NCBI RefSeq assembly: GCF_007830515.1
Contig: NZ_VLKT01000013.1
Location: 82,421-146,420, forward strand
Reading direction: 5' to 3'
Origin: Mesorhizobium tianshanense
GTDB lineage: Bacteria; Pseudomonadota; Alphaproteobacteria; Rhizobiales; Rhizobiaceae
DNA length: 64,000 nucleotides
This document shows positions 16,843 to 27,034 of this stretch, one piece after another. A program made the translations under genes and the position numbers. How positions within the stretch are numbered: position 1 is the stretch's first letter; the number at the start of each line of letters is the position of its first letter. A model generated the notes under the pieces. That model saw only the letters and a list, made by a program, of their open reading frames with translations. It did no database searches and was not told the origin of the DNA.

Positions 16843-18051
16843 ATGTTGCGACGCAGTTTCAATGTACTCATGCTTTCGGCGGCATTGGCGGTTGGCACGT
16901 TCGGCGCCGCCATGGCGCAGGACCCGGTCAGGATCGGCGTCAGCGCTTCCAAGACAGGGCCGCTCGCGGGCGGCGCGTCAGGTGTGCTTTGGCCGAACAT
17001 CAAGCTGTGGGTCGAGAAAGTGAACAAGGCCGGCGGCCTCAAGGTCGGCGATCAGATGCGGCCGATCGAGATCGTCGAATATGATGACAAGTCAACGCCG
17101 GAAGAGGCTGTCAAGAACATCCAGCGTCTCGCCACCCAGGACAAGGTCGACCTGATCATTCCGCCCTATTCGACGGGTCTCAATCTCGCGACCGCCCCGC
17201 TGATCGCGAAATATGGCTACCCGCAGATCGTCTCCACCGGCAATGCCAACGATCTCGAGCAGTTCGTCAAGCGTTGGCCGAACACGTTCTGGCTGCTCGG
17301 CAAGGCGCAGGGCATCGCCGACGGCATCGTCGGCACGCTCAAGGATTTGCACGACGCTGGCAAGATCGGCAACCGGGTCGCGGTGGTCAACGTCTCCGAT
17401 GCCTTCGGCCTCGAGATGATCAAGACCGGCAAGCCCGCGCTCAAGCAGGCCGGTTTCGATATCGTCTACGAAAGCTCCTATCCGCTCGGCAATCAGGACC
17501 TCGCTCCGGTGATAGCAAGCGCCAAGGCGGCGAATCCCGACGCCTTCATCGCCTACTCCTACCCGCCGGACAGCTTCGCTCTCACCGAGCAGGCGCAGTT
17601 GCAGAAGTTCGACGTCAAGGCGTTCTTCGTCAGTGTTGGCGGCAATCTCAACGCCTACGGAAAGCGCTTTGGCGCCGCTGCCAACGGGGTCCTGATCATG
17701 GGCGGCGTCAATGCCAGCGATCCCGTCTTCCAGGCCTATCGCAAGGAGCACCTCGAGGTGACGGGCCAGGAAGCCGATTGGTGGGCGAGCCCGGTAGCCT
17801 ATGCCAGCCTGGAGATCCTGCAGCAGGCCGTCGAGCACGTCGGCAGCCTGGACAAGAAAGCGCTCAACAAGGAAATCCAGTCGGGCACCTTCAAGACCGT
17901 CATCGGCGATGTCCACTTCGAGAACAACATCAACAACAACAACTGGACGGTGGCCCAGTGGAACGACGGCGTCGTGCATGGCGTCAGGGCGACCGGCAAC
18001 CTCCAGGGCGCGCAACAGCCGGTGCTCAAGCCCGCCTGGCCCAGCAACTGA
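16843..18051 (+). CDS. Branched-chain-type (HAAT) ABC transporter substrate-binding protein
   Basis: A 402-residue periplasmic protein with a clean Sec signal (MLRRSFNVLMLSAALAVGTF, then GAAMAQ) and a type I bilobed fold. IGVSASKTGPLAGGASGVLW starts the domain, and IEIVEYDDKSTPEEAVKNIQ and LIIPPYSTGLNLATAPL are typical of LivK/AmiC-like binders. In catabolic islands such proteins capture aromatic acids rather than amino acids. It is the first gene of the five-gene transporter operon, with TetR-type and CGAAA elements upstream, so uptake is apparently co-regulated with catabolism. The ligand is inferred from context only. Confidence 0.88.
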   Translation: MLRRSFNVLMLSAALAVGTFGAAMAQDPVRIGVSASKTGPLAGGASGVLWPNIKLWVEKVNKAGGLKVGDQMRPIEIVEYDDKSTPEEAVKNIQRLATQDKVDLIIPPYSTGLNLATAPLIAKYGYPQIVSTGNANDLEQFVKRWPNTFWLLGKAQGIADGIVGTLKDLHDAGKIGNRVAVVNVSDAFGLEMIKTGKPALKQAGFDIVYESSYPLGNQDLAPVIASAKAANPDAFIAYSYPPDSFALTEQAQLQKFDVKAFFVSVGGNLNAYGKRFGAAANGVLIMGGVNASDPVFQAYRKEHLEVTGQEADWWASPVAYASLEILQQAVEHVGSLDKKALNKEIQSGTFKTVIGDVHFENNINNNNWTVAQWNDGVVHGVRATGNLQGAQQPVLKPAWPSN

Positions 18052-18111
18052 TCCGATCCTCCCGGCGGCTTGGCGTCCTCGTGACACCGGGCTAGTGACT
18101 GCGAGAGTACA

Positions 18112-18978
18112 ATGCTCATCCTGCTGACAGGCCTGCTCCTTGGGGGCACCTATACGCTCATCGCGCTCGGGCTGACGCTCCAGTACGGCGTGGCGCGGAT
18201 AATGAACCTCGCCAATGGCGAGACGCTCGTTGCCGCGTGCTTCGTCACCTTCTGGCTGTATACGGGCTTCGGGATCAATCCGCTGCTGGGCCTGCTGGTG
18301 ATCGGCCCCGTCGCCTTCGTCGTCAACTGGCTGATCTACACCTGGCTGATGCAGCCACTGGTGAAGCGGGCCAGGAATCGCGGCATGCTCGAGGTCGATT
18401 CCATCCTGGCGACCTTCGGGCTGCTGTTCCTGTTCCAGGGGCTGATGCTGCAGGCATTCGGCGGGTCCTACTTCAACTACGAGTTCCTCGCCCAGCCCTT
18501 CTCGATCATGGGAAACTCGTTCGGTCTGAACCGTGTCGTGGCCTTTGTCGCCGCCGCCGTGATCGCGGTGGCTCTCTACACCTTCCTCTACCACACCGAC
18601 CGCGGCACGGCCGTTCGCGCCGTCGCCGTCGATCCGCGCGCCGCAATGCTCGTGGCGATCGATGTGCGCAAGACCGCGGCATTCGCCTTTGCGCTCGGAG
18701 GAGCGATCACGGCCTGCGCCGGCACGCTGCTGTCTACCTTCTACACGTTCAACACCTCGATGGGCGTGATCTTCACCATGAAGGCGCTGATCATCGTCAT
18801 CATGGGCGGCGTCGGTGACGTTCGCGGTGCGGTTCTCGCCGCTCTCGTCCTGGGCGTGACCGAGACGCTGGTCGCCAGCCTGCTGGACCCCGGACTGACG
18901 CTGGCGGCCAACTACGCCCTCTTCATCGTCGTTCTGCTGTTCCGGCCGCAGGGCATCTTCGGAAAGCGGCCGGCATGA
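18112..18978 (+). CDS. livH: LivH-type ABC transporter permease
   Basis: A 288-residue membrane protein with about eight helices. The Liv permease landmarks are LALGLTLQYGVARIMNLANGE at the N-terminus (binding-protein-linked LivH loop) and GDRGTAVRAVAVDPRAAML with GGVGDVRGAVLAALVLG near the end. It forms half of the inner-membrane channel with the next gene, whose start codon overlaps its stop (ATGA). The start is ATG 18112, 60 bases after the binding-protein stop. Confidence 0.88.
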   Translation: MLILLTGLLLGGTYTLIALGLTLQYGVARIMNLANGETLVAACFVTFWLYTGFGINPLLGLLVIGPVAFVVNWLIYTWLMQPLVKRARNRGMLEVDSILATFGLLFLFQGLMLQAFGGSYFNYEFLAQPFSIMGNSFGLNRVVAFVAAAVIAVALYTFLYHTDRGTAVRAVAVDPRAAMLVAIDVRKTAAFAFALGGAITACAGTLLSTFYTFNTSMGVIFTMKALIIVIMGGVGDVRGAVLAALVLGVTETLVASLLDPGLTLAANYALFIVVLLFRPQGIFGKRPA

Positions 18979-19946
18979 TGAACATCCCGCGCAAAGAACT
19001 CCTGGCTCTTGGTGCCGGCCTTGCCGGCGTGGCCGTGCTGGCCTTCCTGCCCTTGGTGACCGAGGGATTCTGGCTGTCGCTCAGCGTGAACATCATGCTC
19101 TATGCCGCCATATGTACGGCCTGGGCGCTCTTTTCCGGGCCGACGCATCTTGTCTCGCTGGCGAGCGCCGCCTTCTTCGGAGTCGGAACCTACTCGGTCG
19201 CGATCTTCATCGACGTCCTGCCTTTCCCGGCGCTTATCCTCATCGCGGTCGTCGCCGGCGCCTTGCTGGCCACACTGGTCGGATTGGCGACCCTCAGGCT
19301 CTCGGGGGTCTATTTCGTGATCTTCACCCTCGGCCTTGCCGAACTCCTCGGCCAGATCGTGACCTGGGTGCAGACCAATTTCGGCGGCACGATCGGGCTC
19401 TACGTCTTTACCGATTTCACCGAGACGCATCTCTATTGGATGCTGCTCGCGCTGACGGTGGTCGTGTTCGTCACCGGATGGCTCATCAACAGGTCGAGGC
19501 TGGGTCTCGCCTTGCGCATCATCGGCAATGACGAAGCCGTGGCGCGCCATGTCGGCGTCGACACCGCTCGGACCAGGGTCATCCTGTTCGCTGTCTCGGG
19601 GGCCTTCATTGCCGTAGCCGGCGCGATCATGGCGCCTCGCTACGGCTACATCACGCCGGATGCAGCGTTTAACCCGATGACGTCCTTCCTCGTGGTCATC
19701 ATGGCGCTGCTCGGTGGCACCCGCCGCCTTTGGGGTCCCCTGGTCGGCGTCGTTCCTTTCACCGTGGTGATGGACTTTATCTCTGGCCACTTCCCGAACC
19801 AGACGGCGGTGATCATGGGACTCGCATTTCTGGCGATCGTCTATGTGCTTCCCGACGGCGTCACGGGCCAGCTGGAAACCCTGTTCCGTCGCCGCCGCTC
19901 CATCGACAAAAGCCTGCTGGCAGCGTCCGCCGAGGAGGGCAGATGA
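18975..19946 (+). CDS. livM: LivM-type ABC transporter permease
   Basis: A 323-residue multi-helix permease of the LivM family, with GVGTYSVAIF, LRLSGVYFVIFTLGLAELL, RSRLGLALRIIGNDEAVARH and LLGGTRRLWGPLVGV as conserved blocks. Its ATG overlaps the livH stop and its own stop overlaps the livG start, so translation is coupled along the operon. The long N-terminal extension present in some LivM proteins is absent, which is common in alphaproteobacterial homologues. Confidence 0.88.
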   Translation: MMNIPRKELLALGAGLAGVAVLAFLPLVTEGFWLSLSVNIMLYAAICTAWALFSGPTHLVSLASAAFFGVGTYSVAIFIDVLPFPALILIAVVAGALLATLVGLATLRLSGVYFVIFTLGLAELLGQIVTWVQTNFGGTIGLYVFTDFTETHLYWMLLALTVVVFVTGWLINRSRLGLALRIIGNDEAVARHVGVDTARTRVILFAVSGAFIAVAGAIMAPRYGYITPDAAFNPMTSFLVVIMALLGGTRRLWGPLVGVVPFTVVMDFISGHFPNQTAVIMGLAFLAIVYVLPDGVTGQLETLFRRRRSIDKSLLAASAEEGR

Positions 19947-20674
19947 GCGTTCCTCTCCTGACCATCAATCGGGTACGCAAAGCCTTCGGCGGCCTTGTCG
20001 CCGTCAACGACGTGAGCTTCGAAGTCGCCAAGGGCGAACTGTTGGGACTGATTGGTCCGAACGGCTCTGGCAAGACCACGATGCTCAATCTTATATCGGG
20101 CGCGCTATCCCCGACATCGGGCAATATCCTGCTGTCCGGTCAGAACATCGCTGGACGCCCGGCCCACAAGCTCGCCCGCATCGGGGTCGCCCGAACCTTC
20201 CAGCTGGTGCGCGTCCTGCCGTCGATGAGCGCGCTGGAGAACGTCATCGCCGGCGCCGTCTTCGGGCACAACAGGCTTTGGGGTGCCGAAGCGCTGGCGC
20301 TAGCCCGCGTTCTGCTGGAGCGGGTCGGGTTGAAAGGCCGCGAGGAGGTTCCCGTCGCGGCCATGACCTATATCGACCAGAAGAGGATCGAGCTCGCCCG
20401 TGCCCTTGCGGGAAACCCGCATGTTCTGCTGCTCGACGAATGGCTCGCCGGCCTCAACCCCAGTGAGTTGAGGGTCGGCATAGAACTCATCCGCGAGATC
20501 AGCGAACAGGGTCGGACGATCATCATGGTCGAGCACGTGATGGATGCCATCCGTTCGCTTTGTTCACGCTGCGTGGTCATGAATTCAGGCACGAAGATCG
20601 CCGATGGCAGGTCGGCCGATGTCCTGGCCGATCCGGATGTCGTCCGCGCCTATCTGGGAGACGACCATGCTTGA
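19943..20674 (+). CDS. livG: LivG-type ABC transporter ATPase
   Basis: A 243-residue ATP-binding subunit. Walker A is GPNGSGKTT, the LivG-specific ARTFQLVRVLPSMSALENV follows, and Walker B is VLLLDEWLAGLNP, where the usual DEP is DEW. The H-loop is MVEHVMDAI. The signature motif is weak: ALSGGxxxR is replaced by YIDQKRIELARAL, yet the order of elements is normal. It powers the LivHM channel together with the next gene. It overlaps both neighbours by a few bases. Confidence 0.85.
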   Translation: MSVPLLTINRVRKAFGGLVAVNDVSFEVAKGELLGLIGPNGSGKTTMLNLISGALSPTSGNILLSGQNIAGRPAHKLARIGVARTFQLVRVLPSMSALENVIAGAVFGHNRLWGAEALALARVLLERVGLKGREEVPVAAMTYIDQKRIELARALAGNPHVLLLDEWLAGLNPSELRVGIELIREISEQGRTIIMVEHVMDAIRSLCSRCVVMNSGTKIADGRSADVLADPDVVRAYLGDDHA

Positions 20675-21392
20675 GGTGTCCAATCTCGGCGTCCGCTACG
20701 GTCGGCACGTCGCGCTCGACGGTGTTTCCGCACATGTTTCCAAGGGCGAGATCTGCGTTATCCTGGGCGCCAACGGCGCTGGAAAGTCCAGCTTCCTCGG
20801 CGCCGTCGCAGGGCTTGTCGGCACGGAGCCCGGCACTAGCATCGTCATGAACGGCAAGGATGTCACGAAACTCGACGCCCATCTGATGGTGGAGGAGGGG
20901 ATCGCGCTGGTTCCGGAAGGTCGAGGCATCTTTGGCGAACTCACCGTGGCGGAGAATCTGCGGCTTGGAAGCCATGCTAGGCGCGCGAAAGCCGATGCGG
21001 GCAAGATGCTTGATTTCGTCTACGGCCTGTTCCCCCGGCTTGCCGAACGCCCTCGCCAGCTGGCGCAGACCATGTCCGGTGGCGAACAGCAGATGGTGGC
21101 GATCGGCAGGGCGCTGATGTCCAAGCCGGACATCCTGATGCTGGACGAGCCCTCCCTCGGTCTGTCGCCGCTGCTGTCCAAGGAGCTGTTCAAGTCACTG
21201 GCCATCATCGCCGCCGAAGGTTTCGGCATCCTGCTGGTCGAGCAGAACGCGCGGCTGAGCCTGAGGACCGCCGATCGCGGCTACCTGATCGAAACGGGAA
21301 GGATCGTCGGAGAGGACACGGCGCCAAACCTGCTCAAAGATCCAAAGGTCATGAGCGCTTACCTCGGCGACGCCGCGGCGGCAGCGCATTAG
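20667..21392 (+). CDS. livF: LivF-type ABC transporter ATPase
   Basis: A 241-residue ATPase with Walker A GANGAGKSS, the LivF block VPEGRGIFGELTVAENLRLG, signature MSGGEQQMVAIGRAL, Walker B ILMLDEPSLGLSP and the switch region LLVEQNARLSL. All catalytic elements are intact. Its start is eight bases inside the end of livG. It ends the transporter set; the SRPBCC/GFA reading frame begins 47 bases later and may be on the same transcript. Confidence 0.9.
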   Translation: MLEVSNLGVRYGRHVALDGVSAHVSKGEICVILGANGAGKSSFLGAVAGLVGTEPGTSIVMNGKDVTKLDAHLMVEEGIALVPEGRGIFGELTVAENLRLGSHARRAKADAGKMLDFVYGLFPRLAERPRQLAQTMSGGEQQMVAIGRALMSKPDILMLDEPSLGLSPLLSKELFKSLAIIAAEGFGILLVEQNARLSLRTADRGYLIETGRIVGEDTAPNLLKDPKVMSAYLGDAAAAAH

Positions 21393-21439
21393 CGCACTGC
21401 CGCACGCCAACACATCTGGCCCATAAATGAGGATGCTCC

Positions 21440-22406
21440 ATGCGCTTGCTTGAAACCGAGATCGTCATCGACGCGCCGCCGCAGATCGTGTGGGCCGTGC
21501 TGGATGACATCGAGCGCTACCCCGAATGGAATCCGGCCTTGCCGGCGCTACGCGGGCGCACGACCGTCGGTCAACGGGTCGTCGGGACGCTGCGCCAGCC
21601 CCAATGTTCCCGAGCGCGAGGTCACGCCGACCATCACCCGCATCGTGGGCGCGCGGGAACTGCGCTGGCTGAGCCAGGCGCCTGGCGGTGTGTTCAGCGC
21701 GGAACACATTTTCATCCTGGAGCCGACCGGGAATGGTGGCACGCGGGTGCGCCACAACGAGATCTTCGACGGTCCGATGGCGGACGAGCGCTGGCCCAGC
21801 ATCGATACCAATCTGCGAACCGCCTATCACGACTTGAACCGCGCGCTGAAGGCGCGGACGGAGGCGTTACGCAGCGAGACGGTCAAGCTACACCCGGCCG
21901 TCGTGCGGGATATATCCACTTCGCCGCTCGGCGCGTTCACTGCGCGCTGCAAATGTGCCAGCGAGCCGGTGGAGATCGCGGTGGATCAGGCCGTGGCACA
22001 CAGTCATCTGTGCGGCTGTTCGAAATGCTGGAAGCCCGCCGGTGCCGCCTTCGCGCAGATCGCGGTCGTGCCGGCGGGCTGCGTCGAGGTGAAGGCGCAT
22101 GGCGAAAAGCTCGAGGCCGTGGACGCCACGCAGAAGATCGAACGCCACCGCTGCAGGTCCTGCGGGACGCATATGGTTGGCAAGGTGTCCGACCCGGATC
22201 ACCATTTCTACGGCCTTGAATTCGTGCATCCCGAACTGGCGACGGATGAGCACCAGCCAAAGATTGAGTTCGCGGCCTTTGTGTCTTCGCTCGTCGAGAC
22301 CGGGATGCCGGCGACCGCGATGGTCGCCGTGCGCAATGCGCTGGGCGAGGCCGGGGTTCCAGCCAACGACGCATTCTCACCTGAACTGATGGACATCATC
22401 GCCTAG
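21440..22406 (+). pseudogene. SRPBCC-domain protein fused to glutathione-dependent formaldehyde-activating enzyme (Gfa), frameshifted
   Basis: The frame from ATG 21440 encodes the start of a SRPBCC/START-like domain (IDAPPQIVWAVLDDIERYPE). The frame then shifts at a run of four C near 21600-21603; removing one C restores RQPNVPEREVTPTITRIVGA. The downstream frame finishes the SRPBCC domain (about 150 residues) and runs without a stop or start codon into a full Gfa: SETVKLHPAV, HLCGCSKCWKPAGAAF, HRCRSCGTHMVG, FYGLEFVHPEL and AFVSSLVETG. Gfa speeds condensation of formaldehyde with glutathione using its zinc Cys clusters, which are intact. The normal Gfa ATG is missing; its second codon follows the SRPBCC tail directly. 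It could be a decayed locus or a fusion obscured by one sequencing error. Confidence 0.8.
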
Positions 22407-22516
22407 CACAAGGTGAAGCTCGCGAAAGCGGCCGGCTAGCGACCATCCGTGGCACGAGCCGTGAAGAACCGCCCTGTCGACGGTAGGCCGGTGACGATTA
22501 GAATTGGAGAAAACGT

Positions 22517-23563
<1,047 letters not shown>

Positions 23564-23719
23564 CCGTCTTGCGCGATACGCCCGCGTTGAAGGCCCTGTG
23601 TTCTTAAAATGCTGGTGTCGCCCCGACATCGGGCAACCTGATCCACCAGGGTTGCCGCGGCTGCGGCCGATGCCGTAGATGGCTATCATTGGCGCTTGAA
23701 ATTGGTGGAGAAGGACTAC

Positions 23720-24574
23720 ATGCCGAAACCCATGAAGACCATCTCCCAGGCAAAATCCCATGGCGGGGTGCAGGGCGTCTATTCGCACCTGTCGACGAGT
23801 TGCTCTTGCGACATGACGTTTGCCGTTTTCGTGCCGCTACAGGCCCGGGAAACGCCTTGCCCGGTGGTGTGGTATTTGTCGGGACTGACCTGCACGCATC
23901 AAAATGTCATGGACAAAGGCGAATACAGGCGCATGGCCGCCGAACTTGGCCTGATCGTCGTCTGTCCTGACACCAGTCCGCGCGGCGCCGACATTCCTGA
24001 CGACAAGGACAATTGGCAGTTTGGCTGCGGCGCCGGTTTCTATCTGGATGCGACGCAAGTCCCCTATGCGAAGAACTACCGCATGTATTCCTACGTCGTC
24101 GAGGAACTGCCCGCCCTGATCGCGGCGAATTTTCCAGCGGACATGTCGCGCCAAGCCATAACCGGCCATTCAATGGGCGGACACGGCGCACTGACGATTG
24201 CGTTGAAAAATCCGCAGCGGTTCAGGAGCTGCTCGGCCTTCGCGCCGATCGTGCAGCCAAGCACAGCCGGCTGGTCGAAGCCAGCCTTCGAAAAATACCT
24301 CGGCATGGATGAGGCCTCGTGGCGATCCTATGACGCTACTTCGCTTATCGAGGACGGGCACCGCTTTCAGGAAGTTCTCGTCGACCAGGGGACATCGGAC
24401 GGGTTCCTGAATGACGGGCTAAGGCCCTGGCTCCTGGAGGCGGCCTGCACCAAGGCCGGCATTCCGCTGAAACTGCGCATGCAGGATGGGTACGATCACT
24501 CGTATTTCTTCATTTCGACCTTCATGGACGATCATCTGCGCTGGCACGCTGAGAGGCTGTCGTCCCATGGCTAA
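23720..24574 (+). CDS. fghA: S-formylglutathione hydrolase
   Basis: A 284-residue esterase-D-type enzyme that hydrolyses S-formylglutathione to formate and glutathione. The nucleophile motif is ITGHSMGGHGALTIAL, the acid lies in DQGTSDGFL and the catalytic His in DGYDHSYFFISTF. The conserved CDMTFAVFVP and LSGLTCTHQNVMDKG segments are also intact. ATG 23720 follows GGAGAAGG; a TTG at 23696 would add eight residues without a better site. It completes the gfa-frmA-fghA formaldehyde route and, unlike the other two, shows no damage. Confidence 0.92.
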   Translation: MPKPMKTISQAKSHGGVQGVYSHLSTSCSCDMTFAVFVPLQARETPCPVVWYLSGLTCTHQNVMDKGEYRRMAAELGLIVVCPDTSPRGADIPDDKDNWQFGCGAGFYLDATQVPYAKNYRMYSYVVEELPALIAANFPADMSRQAITGHSMGGHGALTIALKNPQRFRSCSAFAPIVQPSTAGWSKPAFEKYLGMDEASWRSYDATSLIEDGHRFQEVLVDQGTSDGFLNDGLRPWLLEAACTKAGIPLKLRMQDGYDHSYFFISTFMDDHLRWHAERLSSHG

Positions 24575-24642
24575 GGCTCGGGACGTTCCAATTCTTCACT
24601 GGCCATAAGAGATCCAGCACGCTCAGAGCGGCAGGTTTGATT

Positions 24643-24653
24643 ATTTCGAAAAT
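24643..24653. promoter_or_regulatory. ATTTCGAAAAT palindrome before gntR
   Basis: This single box shares the TTTCGAAA core seen upstream of the dioxygenase, MDR and Liv genes and lies 42 bases before the gntR start. Autoregulation by GntR is one reading. Confidence 0.35.
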
Positions 24654-24663
24654 CCGCAGTAAT

Positions 24664-24686
24664 CTCCGCGATAATTCAATGCGGAG
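24664..24686 (+). promoter_or_regulatory. Hairpin enclosing the gntR ribosome-binding site
   Basis: CTCCGC (24664-24669) can pair with GCGGAG (24681-24686). The GGAG within the right arm is the probable Shine-Dalgarno of gntR, eight bases before ATG 24695. The fold could reduce translation, or the dyad could be an operator. Confidence 0.35.
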
Positions 24687-24694
24687 TCGTATGC

Positions 24695-25429
24695 ATGGGC
24701 AACACCCTCAAGCCCGCCGGGGAGACACGCGCCGGGGATGTGTTGGCGCGCATGCGGAGCGATATCATTAGTTGCGCCTTGAAGCCGGGGACAAAGCTGC
24801 GCTTCGAGACACTCAGGGAGTTGTATGAAGTAAGCTTTTCTACCCTGCGCGAGGCCCTCTCGCGGCTGGTGGCCGAAGGTCTGGTCGTGGCGGAGGGGCA
24901 GCGTGGTTTCCTGGTCGCGCCGGTCTCGCTCTTCGATCTCAACGATCTGACGGATGTCCGCGTGCTCGTCGAACGGCAGTGCATCAAGCTGGCGATCGAT
25001 CGTGGCGACGATCGCTGGGAGGCGGACATCATGGCCGCCTTCCACCGGATGGACCGGCTGCAAAGCCGGCTTGGGGCGAGCTACTATCTCTCCGACGAAT
25101 GGGCCACGTTGCACAGTGCTTTCCACCTTTCGCTGGTCGCGGCATGCGGCTCGCCCAATCTGCTCGAGATCCGGCAGAAGCTCTTCGAGCGCGCCCACCG
25201 CTACCGCAGGATGTCCTCGCAGTTTCGCCCGCAATGGCGCGCAAAGGACGTCGAGCACAAGATGATCATGGATCGGGTGATCGCCCGCGACACCGCCACG
25301 GCGCAGGATCTGGTCGACCGACATATCCGCGAGACGACCGAGAACGTCATTGCTCATGCAAGCCATCTTTTCGCGCAAGGTGGGGCCGGCGATGCTTTCA
25401 GGCGTCCGGATCCCGTGGCCGCAGAGTAG
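24695..25429 (+). CDS. GntR-family transcriptional regulator, FCD (FadR-like) subgroup
   Basis: A 244-residue regulator. The N-terminal winged helix holds LRFETLRELYEVSFSTLREA and LSRLVAEGLVVAEGQRGF (residues about 34-72). The C-terminal all-helical FCD domain shows the metal/ligand pattern DxxxR in DVRVLVERQC and His residues in LHSAFHLSLVAA and DRHIRETTENV. Such proteins usually repress catabolic operons and respond to organic acids. It sits after the formaldehyde genes and converges with yceI. The CGAAA-type elements in the region are possible targets, unproven. Confidence 0.9.
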   Translation: MGNTLKPAGETRAGDVLARMRSDIISCALKPGTKLRFETLRELYEVSFSTLREALSRLVAEGLVVAEGQRGFLVAPVSLFDLNDLTDVRVLVERQCIKLAIDRGDDRWEADIMAAFHRMDRLQSRLGASYYLSDEWATLHSAFHLSLVAACGSPNLLEIRQKLFERAHRYRRMSSQFRPQWRAKDVEHKMIMDRVIARDTATAQDLVDRHIRETTENVIAHASHLFAQGGAGDAFRRPDPVAAE

Positions 25430-25540
25430 GCCACGGCAAGTTTCACTTGGCGCAATCCGATAGGATCCGCGTCTTGCCATTGCGCGCACTCAGATGTGTC
25501 CGGCAGGCTTGTCGCCCGCTGGACTGTCCACCGTGAGTTA

Positions 25541-26125
25541 CTAACGGGCACGCCCTTCAACCTGGATGACGAGGCTCACCTCGTCGCCGATCATTCCGAG
25601 CGCCGCCTTCATGCCGAAGTCGCTGCGTTTGACCAACGTCCGCGCACTGAAGCCGACGACGTGGCTCTTGTCCCAGGGGTTCTCGCCTTCCTTGTTGAAG
25701 GTGACGTCCAGCGTGACGGGCTTCGTGACGCCTGCGATCGTAAGATCGCCCGTGATCGTGCCGGATTTGGCGTCGACCGCCTTGAATTCCCGCCCGACAA
25801 AGGTGATCTGCGGGAACTCGGTTGCATTGAACCAGTCGGCGCCCTGAATGTCGCTGTCGCGCTGGCTATTGTTGGTCGAGATGCCGGCAACTTTCACCGC
25901 AACCTCAAGACTGCTGTTTGCTGGCTGGGCGGCGTCGAACTCGAACGTGCCCGAGAACTCCTTGGCAGTTCCGATCACCTTCGAGAAGCCGAGATGATCG
26001 ATGAAGAAAGCGATACCCGAATGCACGGGATCGATTTCGAAAGTCCCTGCCGCGGCCTTTTCGGCGGCCAGCGGCAACCAAGCGATCATGGTGGCAAGCA
26101 AGGTGGTGCGCAGTAGTTTCGACAT
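25541..26125 (-). CDS. YceI-like periplasmic lipocalin-fold protein
   Basis: A 194-residue secreted protein with signal MSKLLRTTLLATMIAWLPLA and a YceI domain: EIDPVHSGIAFFIDHLGFSK, FSGTFEFDA, DIQGADWFNATEFPQITFVG and SDFGMKAALGMIGDEV. YceI proteins bind isoprenoid-like or other amphipathic ligands in the periplasm. GGGAGGAAT precedes ATG 26125. It is the second gene of a leftward pair with the membrane protein at 26170, 44 bases upstream, and both probably answer to the operator at 27176. Confidence 0.9.
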   Translation of the reverse strand: MSKLLRTTLLATMIAWLPLAAEKAAAGTFEIDPVHSGIAFFIDHLGFSKVIGTAKEFSGTFEFDAAQPANSSLEVAVKVAGISTNNSQRDSDIQGADWFNATEFPQITFVGREFKAVDAKSGTITGDLTIAGVTKPVTLDVTFNKEGENPWDKSHVVGFSARTLVKRSDFGMKAALGMIGDEVSLVIQVEGRAR

Positions 26126-26169
26126 AAGTATTCCTCCCTGTTGATAGTTTCCGACAGTTCTCTCCCGGG

Positions 26170-27033
26170 TCATACCGGGAAGCTTGAGCCGTACCGCGCG
26201 ATCACAATCGCCAGGGATGCGCCGACTGGCAGCAGGCACATCCCGACAAAAGCGGCGAGGCGGGTGGCTTTGTTCGTGGCGCGGATCCGGCGCAAAACCG
26301 GATCAACGACAAAAGGCGCGACAAAGGCCAATGACAGCACGGCCAGTGCCAGCATGTCGGTCTTGCGCGTGATGAGCGTGACGGTCTGCGCGACCGCTAT
26401 CATGCCACCTGCTCCTCCCAGGAGGGATGCGGAGCGGAATCCGAAATCCGGATTTGAGATATTGGTGGCGACAATGGCCGCTAGGGCGGCTGCGAAAAGC
26501 AGGCTGAGCTGCAAGCTCGAGGACGACGCACCCAATAGCGCGATCGGCGCGAATCCGGCGCATGCGATGCCGAGCAGGGCGGCTTGTCTTGCGCCGGATT
26601 CGTCCTCGGCCCGGTCTGTTCCACCGGAAAGGCCATGCATCACCAGCAGGCCCCATAACGCGGCCACCGCCACTTCCGGGAGCGCATCGGGCAGCCGAGC
26701 CGCTCCTATATACGCGGCGGACGCGATCGGCTGGGCAAGGACAAGTGCGCGACCCAGCCTGCCACGGCCGGCGACCTCGGCCAGGACACCGAGCGCCGTT
26801 CCAGTCACGGCGACGAAGAAGACCTTGTTGACCGCACCTACTGGCGGGAAAGACGGCACCTTGTTGTAGGCCAGCCAGTAAGTGACGAGGAAGGAGGCGG
26901 GCACCAGGAGGTCTGTCCAGACCCGACCGGCGCGAAGCCAGCGCAGCAGGCCAGCAACGACAAGCGCCAGCAAACCCGCTGCAAGCATGCCCAGGATCAT
27001 CGCTTCCTGCGGCGATCGCGCCAGGCCGCTCAT
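26170..27033 (-). CDS. Polytopic inner-membrane protein, unknown function
   Basis: A 287-residue protein with about eight hydrophobic helices (for example MILGMLAAGLLALVVAGLL, VFFVAVTGTALGVLAEVAG, LLFAAALAAIVATNI and LAAFVGMCLLPVGASLAIVI). No family is recognised with certainty; the size and pattern resemble small uncharacterised integral membrane proteins. The start taken is ATG 27033, which overlaps a short upstream frame (TGACATG) and so is probably read by translational coupling. It is transcribed with yceI and diverges from the binding-protein-fold gene at 27304. Confidence 0.6.
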   Translation of the reverse strand: MSGLARSPQEAMILGMLAAGLLALVVAGLLRWLRAGRVWTDLLVPASFLVTYWLAYNKVPSFPPVGAVNKVFFVAVTGTALGVLAEVAGRGRLGRALVLAQPIASAAYIGAARLPDALPEVAVAALWGLLVMHGLSGGTDRAEDESGARQAALLGIACAGFAPIALLGASSSSLQLSLLFAAALAAIVATNISNPDFGFRSASLLGGAGGMIAVAQTVTLITRKTDMLALAVLSLAFVAPFVVDPVLRRIRATNKATRLAAFVGMCLLPVGASLAIVIARYGSSFPV

Positions 27034-27034
27034 G

